A stretch of 64,000 bases of DNA, taken from assembly GCA_040391535.1 (NCBI GenBank), contig JBEBXQ010000005.1, positions 21,561-85,560 of the forward strand, in the 5' to 3' direction. Shown here in pieces: positions 43,843 to 54,136 of the stretch; within the stretch, counting starts at the first letter, position 1; every line of letters begins with the position of its first letter. This stretch comes from JBEBXQ01 sp040391535. Lineage in GTDB: Bacteria; Bacteroidota; Bacteroidia; Cytophagales; Spirosomataceae. Both the position numbers and the translations under genes were made by a program. A model generated the notes under the pieces. It was not told the origin of the DNA. It did no database searches and saw only the letters and a list, made by a program, of their open reading frames with translations.

Positions 43843-45804
43843 ATGAAATACTTGCTTGTCATATTTTTGCTTAACTGTTTTCTGTTTAACAGGGCCGCAG
43901 GTCAGGATTTTATAAATAAGTCGGAAGTAAGGGTTACCGGCAATGAACCTGCCCTTTGGGTGAACGGGAAAAGGGTACCTCCTTTTGCCTACATGTCTTA
44001 TCTTGGAGAAAGCAGGTATTACAAAGAAGTAGGCGACCATGGCATGAAAATCTATTGTTTACCGGCTTATCTGGGTGATCAGGGTATCAATTCTGCTTCG
44101 GGTATCAAACCATTCCGCCGTTCTTTCTGGATAGGAGAAAATAAATATGATTTTTCAATTATTGAAGAAGAGTTCAGGAAGCTGACAGATGTGCAGCCAG
44201 ATGCGGATGTCATTATCAGAGTGCATCTGGATCCGCCTGTCTGGTGGGAAAAGGCGAATCCTGATGAAGTCTGCCGTTTACCTGACGGAAGTGCTTTCCG
44301 GGTGAGTTTTTCGTCAGAACAATGGAGGAAAGATGCCGGAAATACACTTTCTGAATTGCTGAAATGGCTGGCGGAGTCTGAGTTTAACCGTAACCTTATC
44401 GGTATTCATGTGGCTGGTGGAGGAACCGAAGAATGGTTTTATCACTACATAAATGAATTCCATGACAAAAGCAAGTCAAGACAGCGTGGCTTCAGAACCT
44501 GGCTGAGTAACCGTTATCAAAATAATGTTTCAGCGCTGAGATCCTCCTGGAAAACAGATACCGTTACTTTTGCCAATGCCCGTGAAGCGGATATCAGCGG
44601 GAAGACCGTTGTCCGGAAAATATATAACCGGATGGAGGACACCCATTTCCTGGATACGTATGACTATCAGTCACAGGTAATGGTGGATAACATTAAATAT
44701 TTTTCGGAACTGGTAAAAAAGCAAAGTAACGGAAGACTCCTGACCGGTGCTTTCTACGGTTATCATTTGTTTGTGACAGATCCCCGCAGGGGACATGGGG
44801 CGCTTCATCAGATCCTTGAGTTTCCTCATCTGGATTATCTGTCAAGCCCGAATGATTACAGGCGTGAACCCGGAATAGACTGGCTTCCTATGGCGGCTGT
44901 TCAATCGGTTCAGCTGCACGGTAAACTATGGCTTGCTGAAAATGATACCCGTACCCATCTTACCCGTTTACTGAAGGATGTAGCACCTGATATCAATCCG
45001 GAAGGGGACTGGTATGGAGGCGGCGTATGGAAAGGGCCGGAGAATAAGGAAACAGTGAAAGGGCTGCTCTGGAAGAATGCCGGCAGAATGCTTGCTTACG
45101 GATATGGTGGCTGGTGGTTCGATATGTGGGGCGGTTGGTTCAGTGATCCTGAATATCTTTCCATACTGAAGAAGCTGCCTGAATTATACAGGGATAATAT
45201 ACAGGGGACTCCGGCCGGTTATCAGCCGGAAGTGGCTGTTGTAGTAGATGAAAAGCTTCAGTTTTATGACGGGACGATGGGGCAGATTACCAATACTGTT
45301 TTAAGTAACCGTTACTCATTAGGAAATAGCGGAACCGGATTTGATATTTTTCTCCGGTCAGATCTTTCACATCTTGAAACGAAAAACTATAAAGTGGTGT
45401 GGTATCTGGGTCTCGAATCACTTTCCGATCAGGAACGGTCTGTGATGGCCCGGCTTCAGGGACAAACTCCTGTGTCTCTGACTACCGATCATACGGGCAG
45501 CTTTCTGTTTAAGAAAAACCGGCTTTCAGATGAATACCCCGGAAAGATCCGTTGGGAGCATGATGAACTTAGAAAAGTGTTCAGCAGTGGTAACGTTCAT
45601 CTGTTTACCTCCGGAAATGAAGTCGTGTATGCGGGCAATAACTGGCTGATGATTCATACAACGGAGGCGGGAGAAAAAATAATTGACTTGCCTGAGCAAT
45701 GGAAGCCGGAAAGTATTATCGCTGACAGTAAATTCCGGATTGGACAAAATAAACTGTTTTTAAATGCAAAAGCGGGGGAAACCTTTCTTTTCAGAATTCG
45801 CTGA
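43843..45804 (+). CDS. Exported GH42-like glycoside hydrolase family protein
   Basis: The product is 653 residues with a signal peptide (about 1-20, ending AAGQ). A TIM-barrel of beta-galactosidase (GH42-like) type is indicated by VIIRVHLDPPVWW, GIHVAGGGTEEWFYH with Glu196/Glu197 as acid-base candidates, and KLWLAENDTRTH with Glu366 as nucleophile candidate. A trimerisation/Rossmann-like region (about 455-560, PEVAVVVDEKLQFY, NYKVVWYLGL) and a small C-terminal beta domain follow. No type IX sorting tail is present, so a periplasmic enzyme is likely. The GH42 call is from pattern only; the substrate is unknown. It is 10 bases before the next glycosidase gene. Confidence 0.78.
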   Translation: MKYLLVIFLLNCFLFNRAAGQDFINKSEVRVTGNEPALWVNGKRVPPFAYMSYLGESRYYKEVGDHGMKIYCLPAYLGDQGINSASGIKPFRRSFWIGENKYDFSIIEEEFRKLTDVQPDADVIIRVHLDPPVWWEKANPDEVCRLPDGSAFRVSFSSEQWRKDAGNTLSELLKWLAESEFNRNLIGIHVAGGGTEEWFYHYINEFHDKSKSRQRGFRTWLSNRYQNNVSALRSSWKTDTVTFANAREADISGKTVVRKIYNRMEDTHFLDTYDYQSQVMVDNIKYFSELVKKQSNGRLLTGAFYGYHLFVTDPRRGHGALHQILEFPHLDYLSSPNDYRREPGIDWLPMAAVQSVQLHGKLWLAENDTRTHLTRLLKDVAPDINPEGDWYGGGVWKGPENKETVKGLLWKNAGRMLAYGYGGWWFDMWGGWFSDPEYLSILKKLPELYRDNIQGTPAGYQPEVAVVVDEKLQFYDGTMGQITNTVLSNRYSLGNSGTGFDIFLRSDLSHLETKNYKVVWYLGLESLSDQERSVMARLQGQTPVSLTTDHTGSFLFKKNRLSDEYPGKIRWEHDELRKVFSSGNVHLFTSGNEVVYAGNNWLMIHTTEAGEKIIDLPEQWKPESIIADSKFRIGQNKLFLNAKAGETFLFRIR

Positions 45805-45814
45805 CCAATTTTAA

Positions 45815-48082
45815 ATGATGAGAAGAAAAATAGGCAGTTTGCTTTTATATATACTCAGCCTGGGAGTGGTTGCCCGGGCGGCAGATGTGCCGGTTACCAT
45901 CAGCAATAATACTTTTGTTGTTCAGATGGATGCCCGTAAAGGCCATGTTCTTGAAATCAGGCAAAACAATAAACGGATTGTTTCCAATCCGGATACGGAA
46001 AACCCGTTATGGGAAATCAGCCTGAATGATACATCGGGAGCGGTGGTTAAACTAAATGCCGCTGAGATGGAAAAATTCTCTTACCGGAAATCCGGAAACA
46101 GCATGGTTGAGCTGGAATGGAAAGGATCAGGGTATGCTGGGTTGGGTAACGTGATGGTTACCGCTACCGTTCAGGTCGTTAAGTCCGATTCTGTTTCGTT
46201 ATGGGGTTTGAAGATAGAGGGGCTCACGGCTCATTCCATTGAGGAGGTCGTTTATCCGGTTATCGGGGGTATTGTCAATTCCCCTGAATCAAAGATGGCC
46301 ATTCCGAGCTGGATGGGTCATTTATATCCGGATCCTTCCCGTGAATTATCCAACCGCACTACAAAAATGGCACGCTGGGTATATCCCGGCATGTTTTCCA
46401 TGCAGTTCCTGACCATTTATGATGTTGCTCAAAGCGGGTTTTATTCGGCTTCTAATGACAGTCAGGCCTTTCAGAAAGAATTCAGGATCCGGCTGAATGA
46501 GAAAAAACAATTGGTGAGCGATCAGGTTCATTTCCCGGAATACAAAGCGGTTACCGGTAGTTATGAGATGCCATATCAGGCTGTAATCGGTGGGTTTAAG
46601 GGGGATTGGTTTACGGCTGCTGAGATGTACCGGAACTGGGGAACCCGGCAGGAATGGGCTAAAAACAGCCGGCTTAAAAATGCCCATATTGCAGACTGGC
46701 TGGGAAATACCTCACTCTGGATCTGGAACCGTGGCCGCGCAGAAGAAGTACTAAGACCTGCCCGTGATATTCAGCAGCAACTCGGATCGCCGGTAAGCGT
46801 ACTCTGGCATTGGTGGCATAACTCTTCATACGATGATACCTTTCCGGATTATATCCCTCCGCGTGACGGGAAAAGTGTATTTATAAAAGCAGTCAAAGAA
46901 GCCAGAGACCATGATATCAATGCGATTGTTTATATGAATCAGATGCAATGGGCGCGGTCAACCCCTTCCTGGACATCCGAAAATGCTGAACGCTTTGCGG
47001 CAAAAAATAAGGATGGGAGTACCACAGACCATGTTTATAATATTTTTTCAGGAAAGTCGCTGACCAATATGTGTATCGCTACTGATTTCTGGAGAAACAA
47101 GTATACTTCTCTGGCAGATACTGTTTTGAACAAATACGCGGTGAGCGGAATCTACATGGACCAGGCTTGTCTGAGCCGGATGTGCTTCGATCCGGCGCAT
47201 GGTCATCATACTGGCGGAGGTAATTACTGGATGAAAAGCTCGGCTAAACTTACAGAGCAAATACGGCAACGGGCTTCACCGGAAATCCGTAAAAACATTA
47301 CGTTATCCGGTGAAGGAGTGAGTGAGTCATGGTTGCCTTATCTGGATGCATTCCTGGCTTTGCAGGTAAGTATGGAACGTTATGCAGGTATCGGGGCTGT
47401 CCCTATACCGTTGTTTCAGGCGGTGTACCATCCTTATGGTGTGGTTTACGGAAATTATTCTTCCTTACTGAAACCTCCTTATGATGAAAAATGGCCGGCA
47501 GAACAAAAACCCTCAGATGCGCTGGAGCTGCTGGATGCAAAGTACAACATGCAGTTCAAAATGGAACAGGGACGGTCATTTGTCTGGGGAATGCAACCCA
47601 TGCTGTCTAATTATCTTCCTCTACTGGAGCAGGAAAGAAAAGAGGAAATGGCTTATTTATATCAGCTGGTCAGGGTCAGAAATAATGCCCTGAAGTACCT
47701 GATGCACGGAGTGATGATGCCGGATATTACGCTGAATGTTCCGAAAGAAAATCTTTCTATTTCGAAATTGTCTATTTATGCCGGACAAAAGGAAAAAGTG
47801 ACAAATTTTGAAAAAGAATACCCTACCTTATACAGCACGGTCTGGAAGTCTGCGGATAACAGTCTGGGAATTGCGGTTTCCAATATTGCAGAACAGGATT
47901 ACAACGCTGAGATCAGTTTACATTTAAATAGTTACGGCATTAAAGCAAAAAACGGGAAGGTTAACCTGATAGACGAATCCGGGAAAAAAGTACTGGCGGA
48001 TTTTAAAAACGGACAGATAGTGCATACCGTCAGGATTCCGGCCAATACGTCTTATGTAATTGAGATTGAACCTGCACGATAG
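45815..48082 (+). CDS. Exported DUF6259-like putative glycoside hydrolase
   Basis: The product is 755 residues. A signal peptide covers about 1-22. The N-terminal part (about 25-270) is beta-sandwich-like; then a barrel contains SVLWHWWHNSSYDDTFPDY, AIVYMNQMQW, and SGIYMDQACLSRMC with Asp449 as a nucleophile candidate, followed by LSGEGVSESWLP with Glu500. A C-terminal beta domain ends in TSYVIEIEPAR. The layout resembles DUF6259 proteins, a group related to retaining alpha-glycosidases. No function is established. It forms a pair with the GH42-like gene and no SusC/SusD genes lie beside them. Confidence 0.72.
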   Translation: MMRRKIGSLLLYILSLGVVARAADVPVTISNNTFVVQMDARKGHVLEIRQNNKRIVSNPDTENPLWEISLNDTSGAVVKLNAAEMEKFSYRKSGNSMVELEWKGSGYAGLGNVMVTATVQVVKSDSVSLWGLKIEGLTAHSIEEVVYPVIGGIVNSPESKMAIPSWMGHLYPDPSRELSNRTTKMARWVYPGMFSMQFLTIYDVAQSGFYSASNDSQAFQKEFRIRLNEKKQLVSDQVHFPEYKAVTGSYEMPYQAVIGGFKGDWFTAAEMYRNWGTRQEWAKNSRLKNAHIADWLGNTSLWIWNRGRAEEVLRPARDIQQQLGSPVSVLWHWWHNSSYDDTFPDYIPPRDGKSVFIKAVKEARDHDINAIVYMNQMQWARSTPSWTSENAERFAAKNKDGSTTDHVYNIFSGKSLTNMCIATDFWRNKYTSLADTVLNKYAVSGIYMDQACLSRMCFDPAHGHHTGGGNYWMKSSAKLTEQIRQRASPEIRKNITLSGEGVSESWLPYLDAFLALQVSMERYAGIGAVPIPLFQAVYHPYGVVYGNYSSLLKPPYDEKWPAEQKPSDALELLDAKYNMQFKMEQGRSFVWGMQPMLSNYLPLLEQERKEEMAYLYQLVRVRNNALKYLMHGVMMPDITLNVPKENLSISKLSIYAGQKEKVTNFEKEYPTLYSTVWKSADNSLGIAVSNIAEQDYNAEISLHLNSYGIKAKNGKVNLIDESGKKVLADFKNGQIVHTVRIPANTSYVIEIEPAR

Positions 48083-48108
48083 GGAAATTAAATCTGTTGC
48101 TATTCAGC

Positions 48109-48149
48109 AAAAGGAGGCTGTTTCGAGATTTAACTACGGGACAGCCTCC
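48109..48149 (-). terminator. Terminator between the DUF6259-like gene and yncE
   Basis: GGAGGCTGT (48113-48121) pairs with ACAGCCTCC (48141-48149). TTTTGC follows on the minus strand, so it serves yncE first. Confidence 0.7.
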
Positions 48150-48164
48150 GGTCAGTTTTATTGA

Positions 48165-49199
48165 TTAAATTTTAATGATTTTCAATACAGTATTCGCATT
48201 CTCTACAGGGTCACCGTTTCGCCCTGCTCCTTTGTTTGTAATGTAAATGGCTCCTGTTGTCTTATCAAGGCTAATGGTATTTGGTAAACCCTTGGTTTCA
48301 ATACGTTCCAGAACTTTGTAGGTGCCGGCATCTATTACGGCCACTTCCTTTTTATTCCTGTTCGCTGTATATAATACATTTTTGTTTTCATCATACACCA
48401 GTCCGATGGGGGATGCATCATAGCCTAAATATACTTTATCAATGATGTTTCCTGTATTACCGTCTATTACCGTTACATTATTGTCATTAGACTGACTGAC
48501 AAATAACCGGTTGTTTTTACCGTCAATAGCAATATTTAACGGACAGTAAGACCAGGTTTTAAAGGTACTTTCGAGCTTTTTTGTATCCGAGTTGAAAACA
48601 ACGATGTTACCCTGCATATTTCCTGCATCGGTCAGGTAAATCTTACCTCTTTTGGCATCAGTGGCCAGGCCTAACAGGTAACCATCGGGATAGGACAGGG
48701 ATTCTTTAAAAGTATTTGTTTTGCCATCTACGATCCATACGGAAGGGTTACCGTGATCCGATACATATACCAGATTGCGATCTTCATCCACGGTCAGTTC
48801 ACGTATTTTGGACTTTTCTTTTCCACTTGGTATCAAAGTATGTTTTTTTGTTTTTATATCTACAGCACTGATGGAACTCTGTAATGAGTGACCCACATAC
48901 AAAGTCTGTGTTTTATTGTTTAATGTGATGCCAAACGGAAGGTTTTTGCCGATCGGTATGGAGTCCACAAGGGTCAGATCGTTACCATCCAGTACATAGA
49001 TATGATTATCTGCATTACGATCAAAACCTTTTTTAGGACCTACTACATAGACCAGCTGGTTGGTTGGATTAAATACCAACTGATAAACTTCACTGTTTAC
49101 TTTCTGAAGTTTTTCGACAGTGTATTGTGCTGTTTTGTTCTGAGCCTTTGCTCCTATGATCGTCATTAAAAATCCGATTCCTAAAAATAACTTTTTCAT
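48165..49199 (-). CDS. YncE-like seven-bladed beta-propeller protein
   Basis: The product is 344 residues with a signal peptide (about 1-20, ending AKAQ). The YVTN/NHL-type repeats recur about every 45 residues (LVYVVGPKKG, TLYVGHSLQSSISAVDIKT, LVYVSDHGNPSVWIVDGKT, LFVSQSNDNNVTVIDGNT, VLYTANRNKKEVAVIDAGT). Length and details such as PFGITLNNKTQTLYVGHSLQS agree with Escherichia coli YncE, a periplasmic protein of uncertain role linked to iron and DNA binding. It is monocistronic and convergent to the glycosidase pair. Confidence 0.82.
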   Translation of the reverse strand: MKKLFLGIGFLMTIIGAKAQNKTAQYTVEKLQKVNSEVYQLVFNPTNQLVYVVGPKKGFDRNADNHIYVLDGNDLTLVDSIPIGKNLPFGITLNNKTQTLYVGHSLQSSISAVDIKTKKHTLIPSGKEKSKIRELTVDEDRNLVYVSDHGNPSVWIVDGKTNTFKESLSYPDGYLLGLATDAKRGKIYLTDAGNMQGNIVVFNSDTKKLESTFKTWSYCPLNIAIDGKNNRLFVSQSNDNNVTVIDGNTGNIIDKVYLGYDASPIGLVYDENKNVLYTANRNKKEVAVIDAGTYKVLERIETKGLPNTISLDKTTGAIYITNKGAGRNGDPVENANTVLKIIKI

Positions 49200-49529
49200 T
49201 GTTTATGCTAAACGGTTTTAGTTAAAAGAATAAGGCACTTTGTAAACAGAGCCTTTGTTAAGTAGTAGCGCAGGACGGAATTTACCGAAAGTATAAAAGT
49301 GGTGATTACAATTTAAAACCGGATAGCAATAGAAAATATAAGCTCAGTTTATACTTTCAGAAGTGAAGCAATCAATTATCCTGATGTGAATTAAGTATGG
49401 AATCTGATCTGTTCCTTCTGCATAAAGCTGATGAATTGAGAATGGGCCTGACCGTCGGATTACAGAGGAATAACAGAAGCAGAGACTGAACCGGACAAGG
49501 AGAAGACTGCTGAAAGCAGTTGATATTTG
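49200..49529. other. Intergenic region between yncE and the lyase terminator
   Basis: It is A/T-rich and holds no reading frame I can support and no exact TAnnTTTG box on the minus strand. It must contain the yncE promoter, which I cannot place. Confidence 0.4.
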
Positions 49530-49563
49530 ATAACAAATCCCCGGCATAGTCTACCGGGGATTT
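49530..49563 (-). terminator. Terminator of the lyase gene
   Basis: AAATCCCCGG (49535-49544) pairs with CCGGGGATTT (49554-49563), followed by TTTGTTATC on the minus strand. Confidence 0.8.
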
Positions 49564-49579
49564 GCCGGGTTACTGACAA

Positions 49580-52500
49580 TTAATTCAAGATGATTTTTAG
49601 TGTTTCTATACTACCGTCAATGTGTTGTATGACGCCTGAATATAATCCCCTGGGATAAGAACTCAGTTCCAGCTCGTATTTCAATTCCTTCAGTTTCAGT
49701 TGCTGAATGATATTACCGTTTTGGTTAATTAACCTGAATTCCAGCGGTATCTCTGGCTGTGATGGCAACATCAGAGTTACACGGCCTGAAGATGGATTAG
49801 GACCAAAGGTTATTTTTGCATTTTTATCACCGGCAACGGAAATAATGGGTGAGTATTCAAAGGTTCCGTTCAAATCTATCTGTCTGATTCGGTAAAACAG
49901 CGGGTAAGGATAGGATTTCGCAAACTCCGTATCCGGAAAAGAATAGAGGTTGTAAGCCTGGGTAAAGTCTGGTTTTTCAACTGTTCCGATCCTGTTAAAC
50001 CGGATTCCGTTTTCACTGCGTTCAATTTCGAAGTACCGGTGGTTTTGTTCAGTAGTTGTGGCCCAGTCAAGCTGTACAGCACCGGTATCCTGTCGTTTCC
50101 CCTTAAAATAAAGATAAGTTACGGGCATGGGAGTTTCCTCTCCAAAGACAATGATCTGAGGCCGGAAATCCTGGTTACTGTTTTCACGTGAGGCAAAACT
50201 GGCGTCGGTAGTGCTGCCTTGAAATGAGGAAACAATTTTGAAAGCCACAAGCTCATCAAGTGTCCGTTGATTAAGTCCCGATTGGGACAGCAGTGATTTG
50301 ATGTATGCTGTAATATCAAAATCAACGTAAGATCCGGCGGGGGCCCCGGGCGCACTGCTTAAAAAGCTACCCGCAGAAGGCTTGCTGTTCCACCTGATCG
50401 AATTTTCTTCCCAGGATGCGTCAGTTACATTATACAAGTCCCAGGTAGTGGTGGTTATTGTTGCTCCTGCATATGTTACATATAACCGTAGTATAATTTT
50501 TCTGATATCTTCAGTAATATCCGGAATGTCAGCTTTGAGATATACTTCCCTGGCATAGGTTTCGTTAAGTTCATTCTTGATAGTCAGAACATTAGAAGTA
50601 CCGTAGTTATCGGCCTGATAGTCTCCGCCCCTTACAAACGCGTCTGCAACGACGGGAATCCGTAGTAACTCTGTTAAAGGTTCTGGTTCCAGTGTATTCA
50701 GGATCAGAACAGGACGCCTTGCCGGGGTATTATTGTTGCGGGACGCGAAAGAAGAATACACATCTGCCGAAGAAGAAACCTGTAATGTAATCAGGCTGTC
50801 AGAACCTAAAGATTCCATCAGTGCACTGACGTCAAAATGAACATAACCTTCATGGGTTTCTCCTGAATAGGAGGTTACATTGGTACCGGCTGTTGGCGCA
50901 TTGTTCCAGGTGATACCCTCCGTACTGTTACCTTCAAAGTTACCATTTCCTTCTGCCCAGTTATGGTCCTGTATACTCCTGATTGTCCAGGTAGTATTCA
51001 CATCGGATTGGTTATACAGCCTCAGTGTAGCATCAACAACAGGATGCTGATGCCCTTTCAGATCAAATTGAAGGTAACTGTTATTAATATCTGCACCGCC
51101 CCCTCTGGCGACCATATAACCCGCTGCTCCATAATTTTTACCGGCATGTGCTCCTGATCTCACCCAGCTGTCGGCCACCGGCAAAATTTCTTCTGTATTT
51201 ACCGGCTTGTTTTCCAGTAAAATTACCGGATGGTAACTTCCATTGGCATTTTCCTTAGAGGCGAAGCTGGCATCAGTCGTGCTACCCGTTAGGGTCGAAA
51301 CCAACTGAAAGGACAACAGCTCGTTTTCCTGCAGCATATTAAAAGCCTGTGTGATATCCCATTCCACAAATCCGCTGGTATTGATACCGGACGCAACAGC
51401 AACGGGCTGTATAGCGGCGGGTTTGTTATGCCAGTTGATGGTATTCTCTTCCCAGTCAGAGGTTGCCGTTTTATAAATCGCCCATTGGGTGGTATGGGCA
51501 GTAGTGTTGGCACTTGTTACATACATTCTGAGTCTTGCCTTACTGACCGGTCTTTCAGTAGCTGCCGGATCAAATTTTAAGAAAATCTGCCGAGCATAAC
51601 CAATACCATCATTTTTTACAGGCATGGCCGTGACACTTCCGTAATTGGTTTCGCTGTAAGATCCGTCACGGACATAAGCGTCAGCTACCGCTTTGATTTC
51701 CATGGCAACTTCCGGTTCCGGTTCAACATATTCTTCCGAAGCTGGATTGATAACGCCTGAAACACTGCTACCGGCAAGACTTTCCACTGGTAACGAGAGC
51801 TTTAATTGTCTCATGGTTTGAATTAATGGTGTTTCCAGTCCTATGGTCAGCTGTTTTTGATTTTGTGTAGGATCTGCCGCGTAAATTTCTACTTCTGAAG
51901 TATGTACCGATTTCAGAATTAATGTGGAAGGTTTATCGGCAGTAACAGTTATTCCGTCCGCAGAAAAAGTGCATTTTTTGTAGAATACGACTTGCCAGAT
52001 GTTTAATCCGGTATGCCTGACAGCTTGTATGGAATCACTGTTGGCCAGAATTTCTATCTGACCCGGGTCGTAGGCGTCCATCGCATTCAGATCAGTTAAA
52101 CCCGGGACAATTATATAGGCATATTTATTTTTAGAGGGGCTTACTCCATGTGGAAACCATAGCTTGAAAATATCCTTTGTTATCAGATCATTGGAATAGC
52201 TGGAATTAATGGCCTGCTGGGTTCCGGTTTGTGGCTGGTTCTGAAGGGAAACAGTTCCGCCGTCAGGGAAGAAATACCCGACACTGTCATGAAAAACCCA
52301 TTGAAGATCATCGGCATAGGTAGTCAAGCCTTCGGAAAGTGTTTGTAACCCACTACTGGTTTTAATGGTGATATCGCCATCCCGTAAGCTTTGGTTTATC
52401 GTAGTATTGACAGGTTGCGCTGCGGTGGAAGTGATGTCAGCGCCAAGAGAGACCACTTCATCATCAAAGAAAAACCACGCTTTTTTTGCCGTTGTGCTGT

Positions 52501-53872
52501 AATCATTCATTGCAAAGGCACTGACCCCGTAGAGTCCGTCTGAAACTCCGCCTACAAATGAAGCGGTGCCGGGATTAGCTCCCCAGGCAGTGCGAAGGGG
52601 GAAACTGGCAAGTTCGGGTACGGTAATTCCCGGAAGCTTATTCCAGTCCCATACAGGATAAATGCCGTCATATTCATTGCCGTTTACAGCAATACAGGTA
52701 ACACCTTCGGTCATGTAATAGCCTTTCAGGTTTTCTCCGTTACCGTTTTCGGCTTTAACGGTTCTGTTGGAAACTGAACGAAGCCCCAGCATGTAGCCAG
52801 GACGGTGATGAACCGTATAGTCTGAGCGCCAGTAATGGGTATGATTAGCTATAACATTATGGCCGGGTGATACAGTCCCTTTCATTCGGTCTATGACCTG
52901 ATCATAATATGCGCTGTGTAAAGGAATATCCACTGTTTTGAAGCGTTCGATCTGTCCCACTTCTGCTTTTCCTGCTCCGGGCCGGCTGATGCCCCGGTTA
53001 TAAACATTAAAATCAGTATGCTTTCCGCGGGATGCCTGAATGAATCCGTTTCTTATGAAATCTGAGATAATGGCAATTTTAGATGCCGGTATCTCATAAG
53101 AAGTATTGACCAGGTAGCGGGCAATGGAAGTAATTCCGGAAATATATACGGATCCATATCCGTAGGTGTATAACTGTGCGCCATGTGCCCTGAAAGAATT
53201 ATCAATCTGTATACCTTCACCGGTAGTGATCTCAATTGAATTGGCTACCGCACTCACGGCCTGGTTCATCAGAGTCCCGTCTCTTAACAGGCTGGCACGC
53301 ATGATATAATGTGTAGCCACGTCGATAAGGTTGGATCCGTCTTTACTCGGAGACGTTGTAATCGGAATGCCTTTCACCATCCACTGAATCATATCATTTT
53401 CCAGAGACGAAGAAATTCCGTCTGGGGATTTCCTCAGACTAATGAGTGTGTTGCCTATATCTTTCGGAACAGATATGGCATAAAAATACCAGTTGGTACT
53501 GGATGGGGCAGGAGAAAGGCCAAGCCAGTAATTCATTGAAAGTACAATCGAATTTAAAAGAGCCGGATCATTATAATAGCTGCTTCCCGGGTTACTGTAG
53601 GCTTTGGATAGAGTAGCCATTCTGGATAAGTGATCACCAGGCTTCCAGGTGGTTTGGCTCTGATCAGTATAAGTGATATCACTGTAGGAGCCGTTTGCCT
53701 GCAGAAGATTTAATAAACCTGCTACAGATGCATCCAGGGTAACCGTATTGATGTTTCCCTGAAAATTTGAAAAAATCTGATCCTGGATAAGATCAAAGTC
53801 ATTCTGAGCCCTCACACCGGAGGCGCCTATCCCAAAGACAATGAATAAAACAAAACGGTAAAGTATTTTCAT
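49580..53872 (-). CDS. Secreted polysaccharide lyase family 8 (chondroitinase AC-like) with three DNRLRE domains and a type IX sorting domain
   Basis: The product is 1430 residues. I chose the ATG at 53870-53872 (MKILYRFVLFIVFGIG) because it gives a clean signal peptide ending VRAQ. The PL8 region resembles Flavobacterium heparinum chondroitinase AC: His230 and Tyr239 in FRAHGAQLYTYGYGSVY, and an arginine in YNRGISRPGAG, at matching spacing. Residues about 100-700 hold the helical and beta-sandwich lyase domains. Three DNRLRE domains follow (about 720-880, 890-1060, 1070-1240; ADAYVRDGSY, ADSWVRSGAH, ADAFVRGGDY). A linker and type IX sorting domain (last about 75 residues, FGPNPSSGRVTL) close it. 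It cleaves uronate-containing polysaccharides by beta-elimination. Substrate may be chondroitin, hyaluronan or xanthan. A TAGTTTTG box lies at 54048-54055. Confidence 0.9.
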   Translation of the reverse strand: MKILYRFVLFIVFGIGASGVRAQNDFDLIQDQIFSNFQGNINTVTLDASVAGLLNLLQANGSYSDITYTDQSQTTWKPGDHLSRMATLSKAYSNPGSSYYNDPALLNSIVLSMNYWLGLSPAPSSTNWYFYAISVPKDIGNTLISLRKSPDGISSSLENDMIQWMVKGIPITTSPSKDGSNLIDVATHYIMRASLLRDGTLMNQAVSAVANSIEITTGEGIQIDNSFRAHGAQLYTYGYGSVYISGITSIARYLVNTSYEIPASKIAIISDFIRNGFIQASRGKHTDFNVYNRGISRPGAGKAEVGQIERFKTVDIPLHSAYYDQVIDRMKGTVSPGHNVIANHTHYWRSDYTVHHRPGYMLGLRSVSNRTVKAENGNGENLKGYYMTEGVTCIAVNGNEYDGIYPVWDWNKLPGITVPELASFPLRTAWGANPGTASFVGGVSDGLYGVSAFAMNDYSTTAKKAWFFFDDEVVSLGADITSTAAQPVNTTINQSLRDGDITIKTSSGLQTLSEGLTTYADDLQWVFHDSVGYFFPDGGTVSLQNQPQTGTQQAINSSYSNDLITKDIFKLWFPHGVSPSKNKYAYIIVPGLTDLNAMDAYDPGQIEILANSDSIQAVRHTGLNIWQVVFYKKCTFSADGITVTADKPSTLILKSVHTSEVEIYAADPTQNQKQLTIGLETPLIQTMRQLKLSLPVESLAGSSVSGVINPASEEYVEPEPEVAMEIKAVADAYVRDGSYSETNYGSVTAMPVKNDGIGYARQIFLKFDPAATERPVSKARLRMYVTSANTTAHTTQWAIYKTATSDWEENTINWHNKPAAIQPVAVASGINTSGFVEWDITQAFNMLQENELLSFQLVSTLTGSTTDASFASKENANGSYHPVILLENKPVNTEEILPVADSWVRSGAHAGKNYGAAGYMVARGGGADINNSYLQFDLKGHQHPVVDATLRLYNQSDVNTTWTIRSIQDHNWAEGNGNFEGNSTEGITWNNAPTAGTNVTSYSGETHEGYVHFDVSALMESLGSDSLITLQVSSSADVYSSFASRNNNTPARRPVLILNTLEPEPLTELLRIPVVADAFVRGGDYQADNYGTSNVLTIKNELNETYAREVYLKADIPDITEDIRKIILRLYVTYAGATITTTTWDLYNVTDASWEENSIRWNSKPSAGSFLSSAPGAPAGSYVDFDITAYIKSLLSQSGLNQRTLDELVAFKIVSSFQGSTTDASFASRENSNQDFRPQIIVFGEETPMPVTYLYFKGKRQDTGAVQLDWATTTEQNHRYFEIERSENGIRFNRIGTVEKPDFTQAYNLYSFPDTEFAKSYPYPLFYRIRQIDLNGTFEYSPIISVAGDKNAKITFGPNPSSGRVTLMLPSQPEIPLEFRLINQNGNIIQQLKLKELKYELELSSYPRGLYSGVIQHIDGSIETLKIILN

Positions 53873-54136
53873 AAGAAATTTCTGTTTGGAATTGATGAGT
53901 TTATGGTAATTATGTATAATTATATGAAATAAATAATATAATTTTTGAAAAAATATTGATTTTACCAATTGATATTAGCAGATAATGAGGTTGAGTACTC
54001 CTAAAGCAGTATCGTTTTATTAATATTGAAAATCTTGCCTGATCATTCAAAACTAATTTGCCCGTATTGTTGTTCTGAGGGAGGTAGTTAAACACATCAT
54101 ACTGCCCTGCTGTTATCCTTAAATCGTCATTCAATC

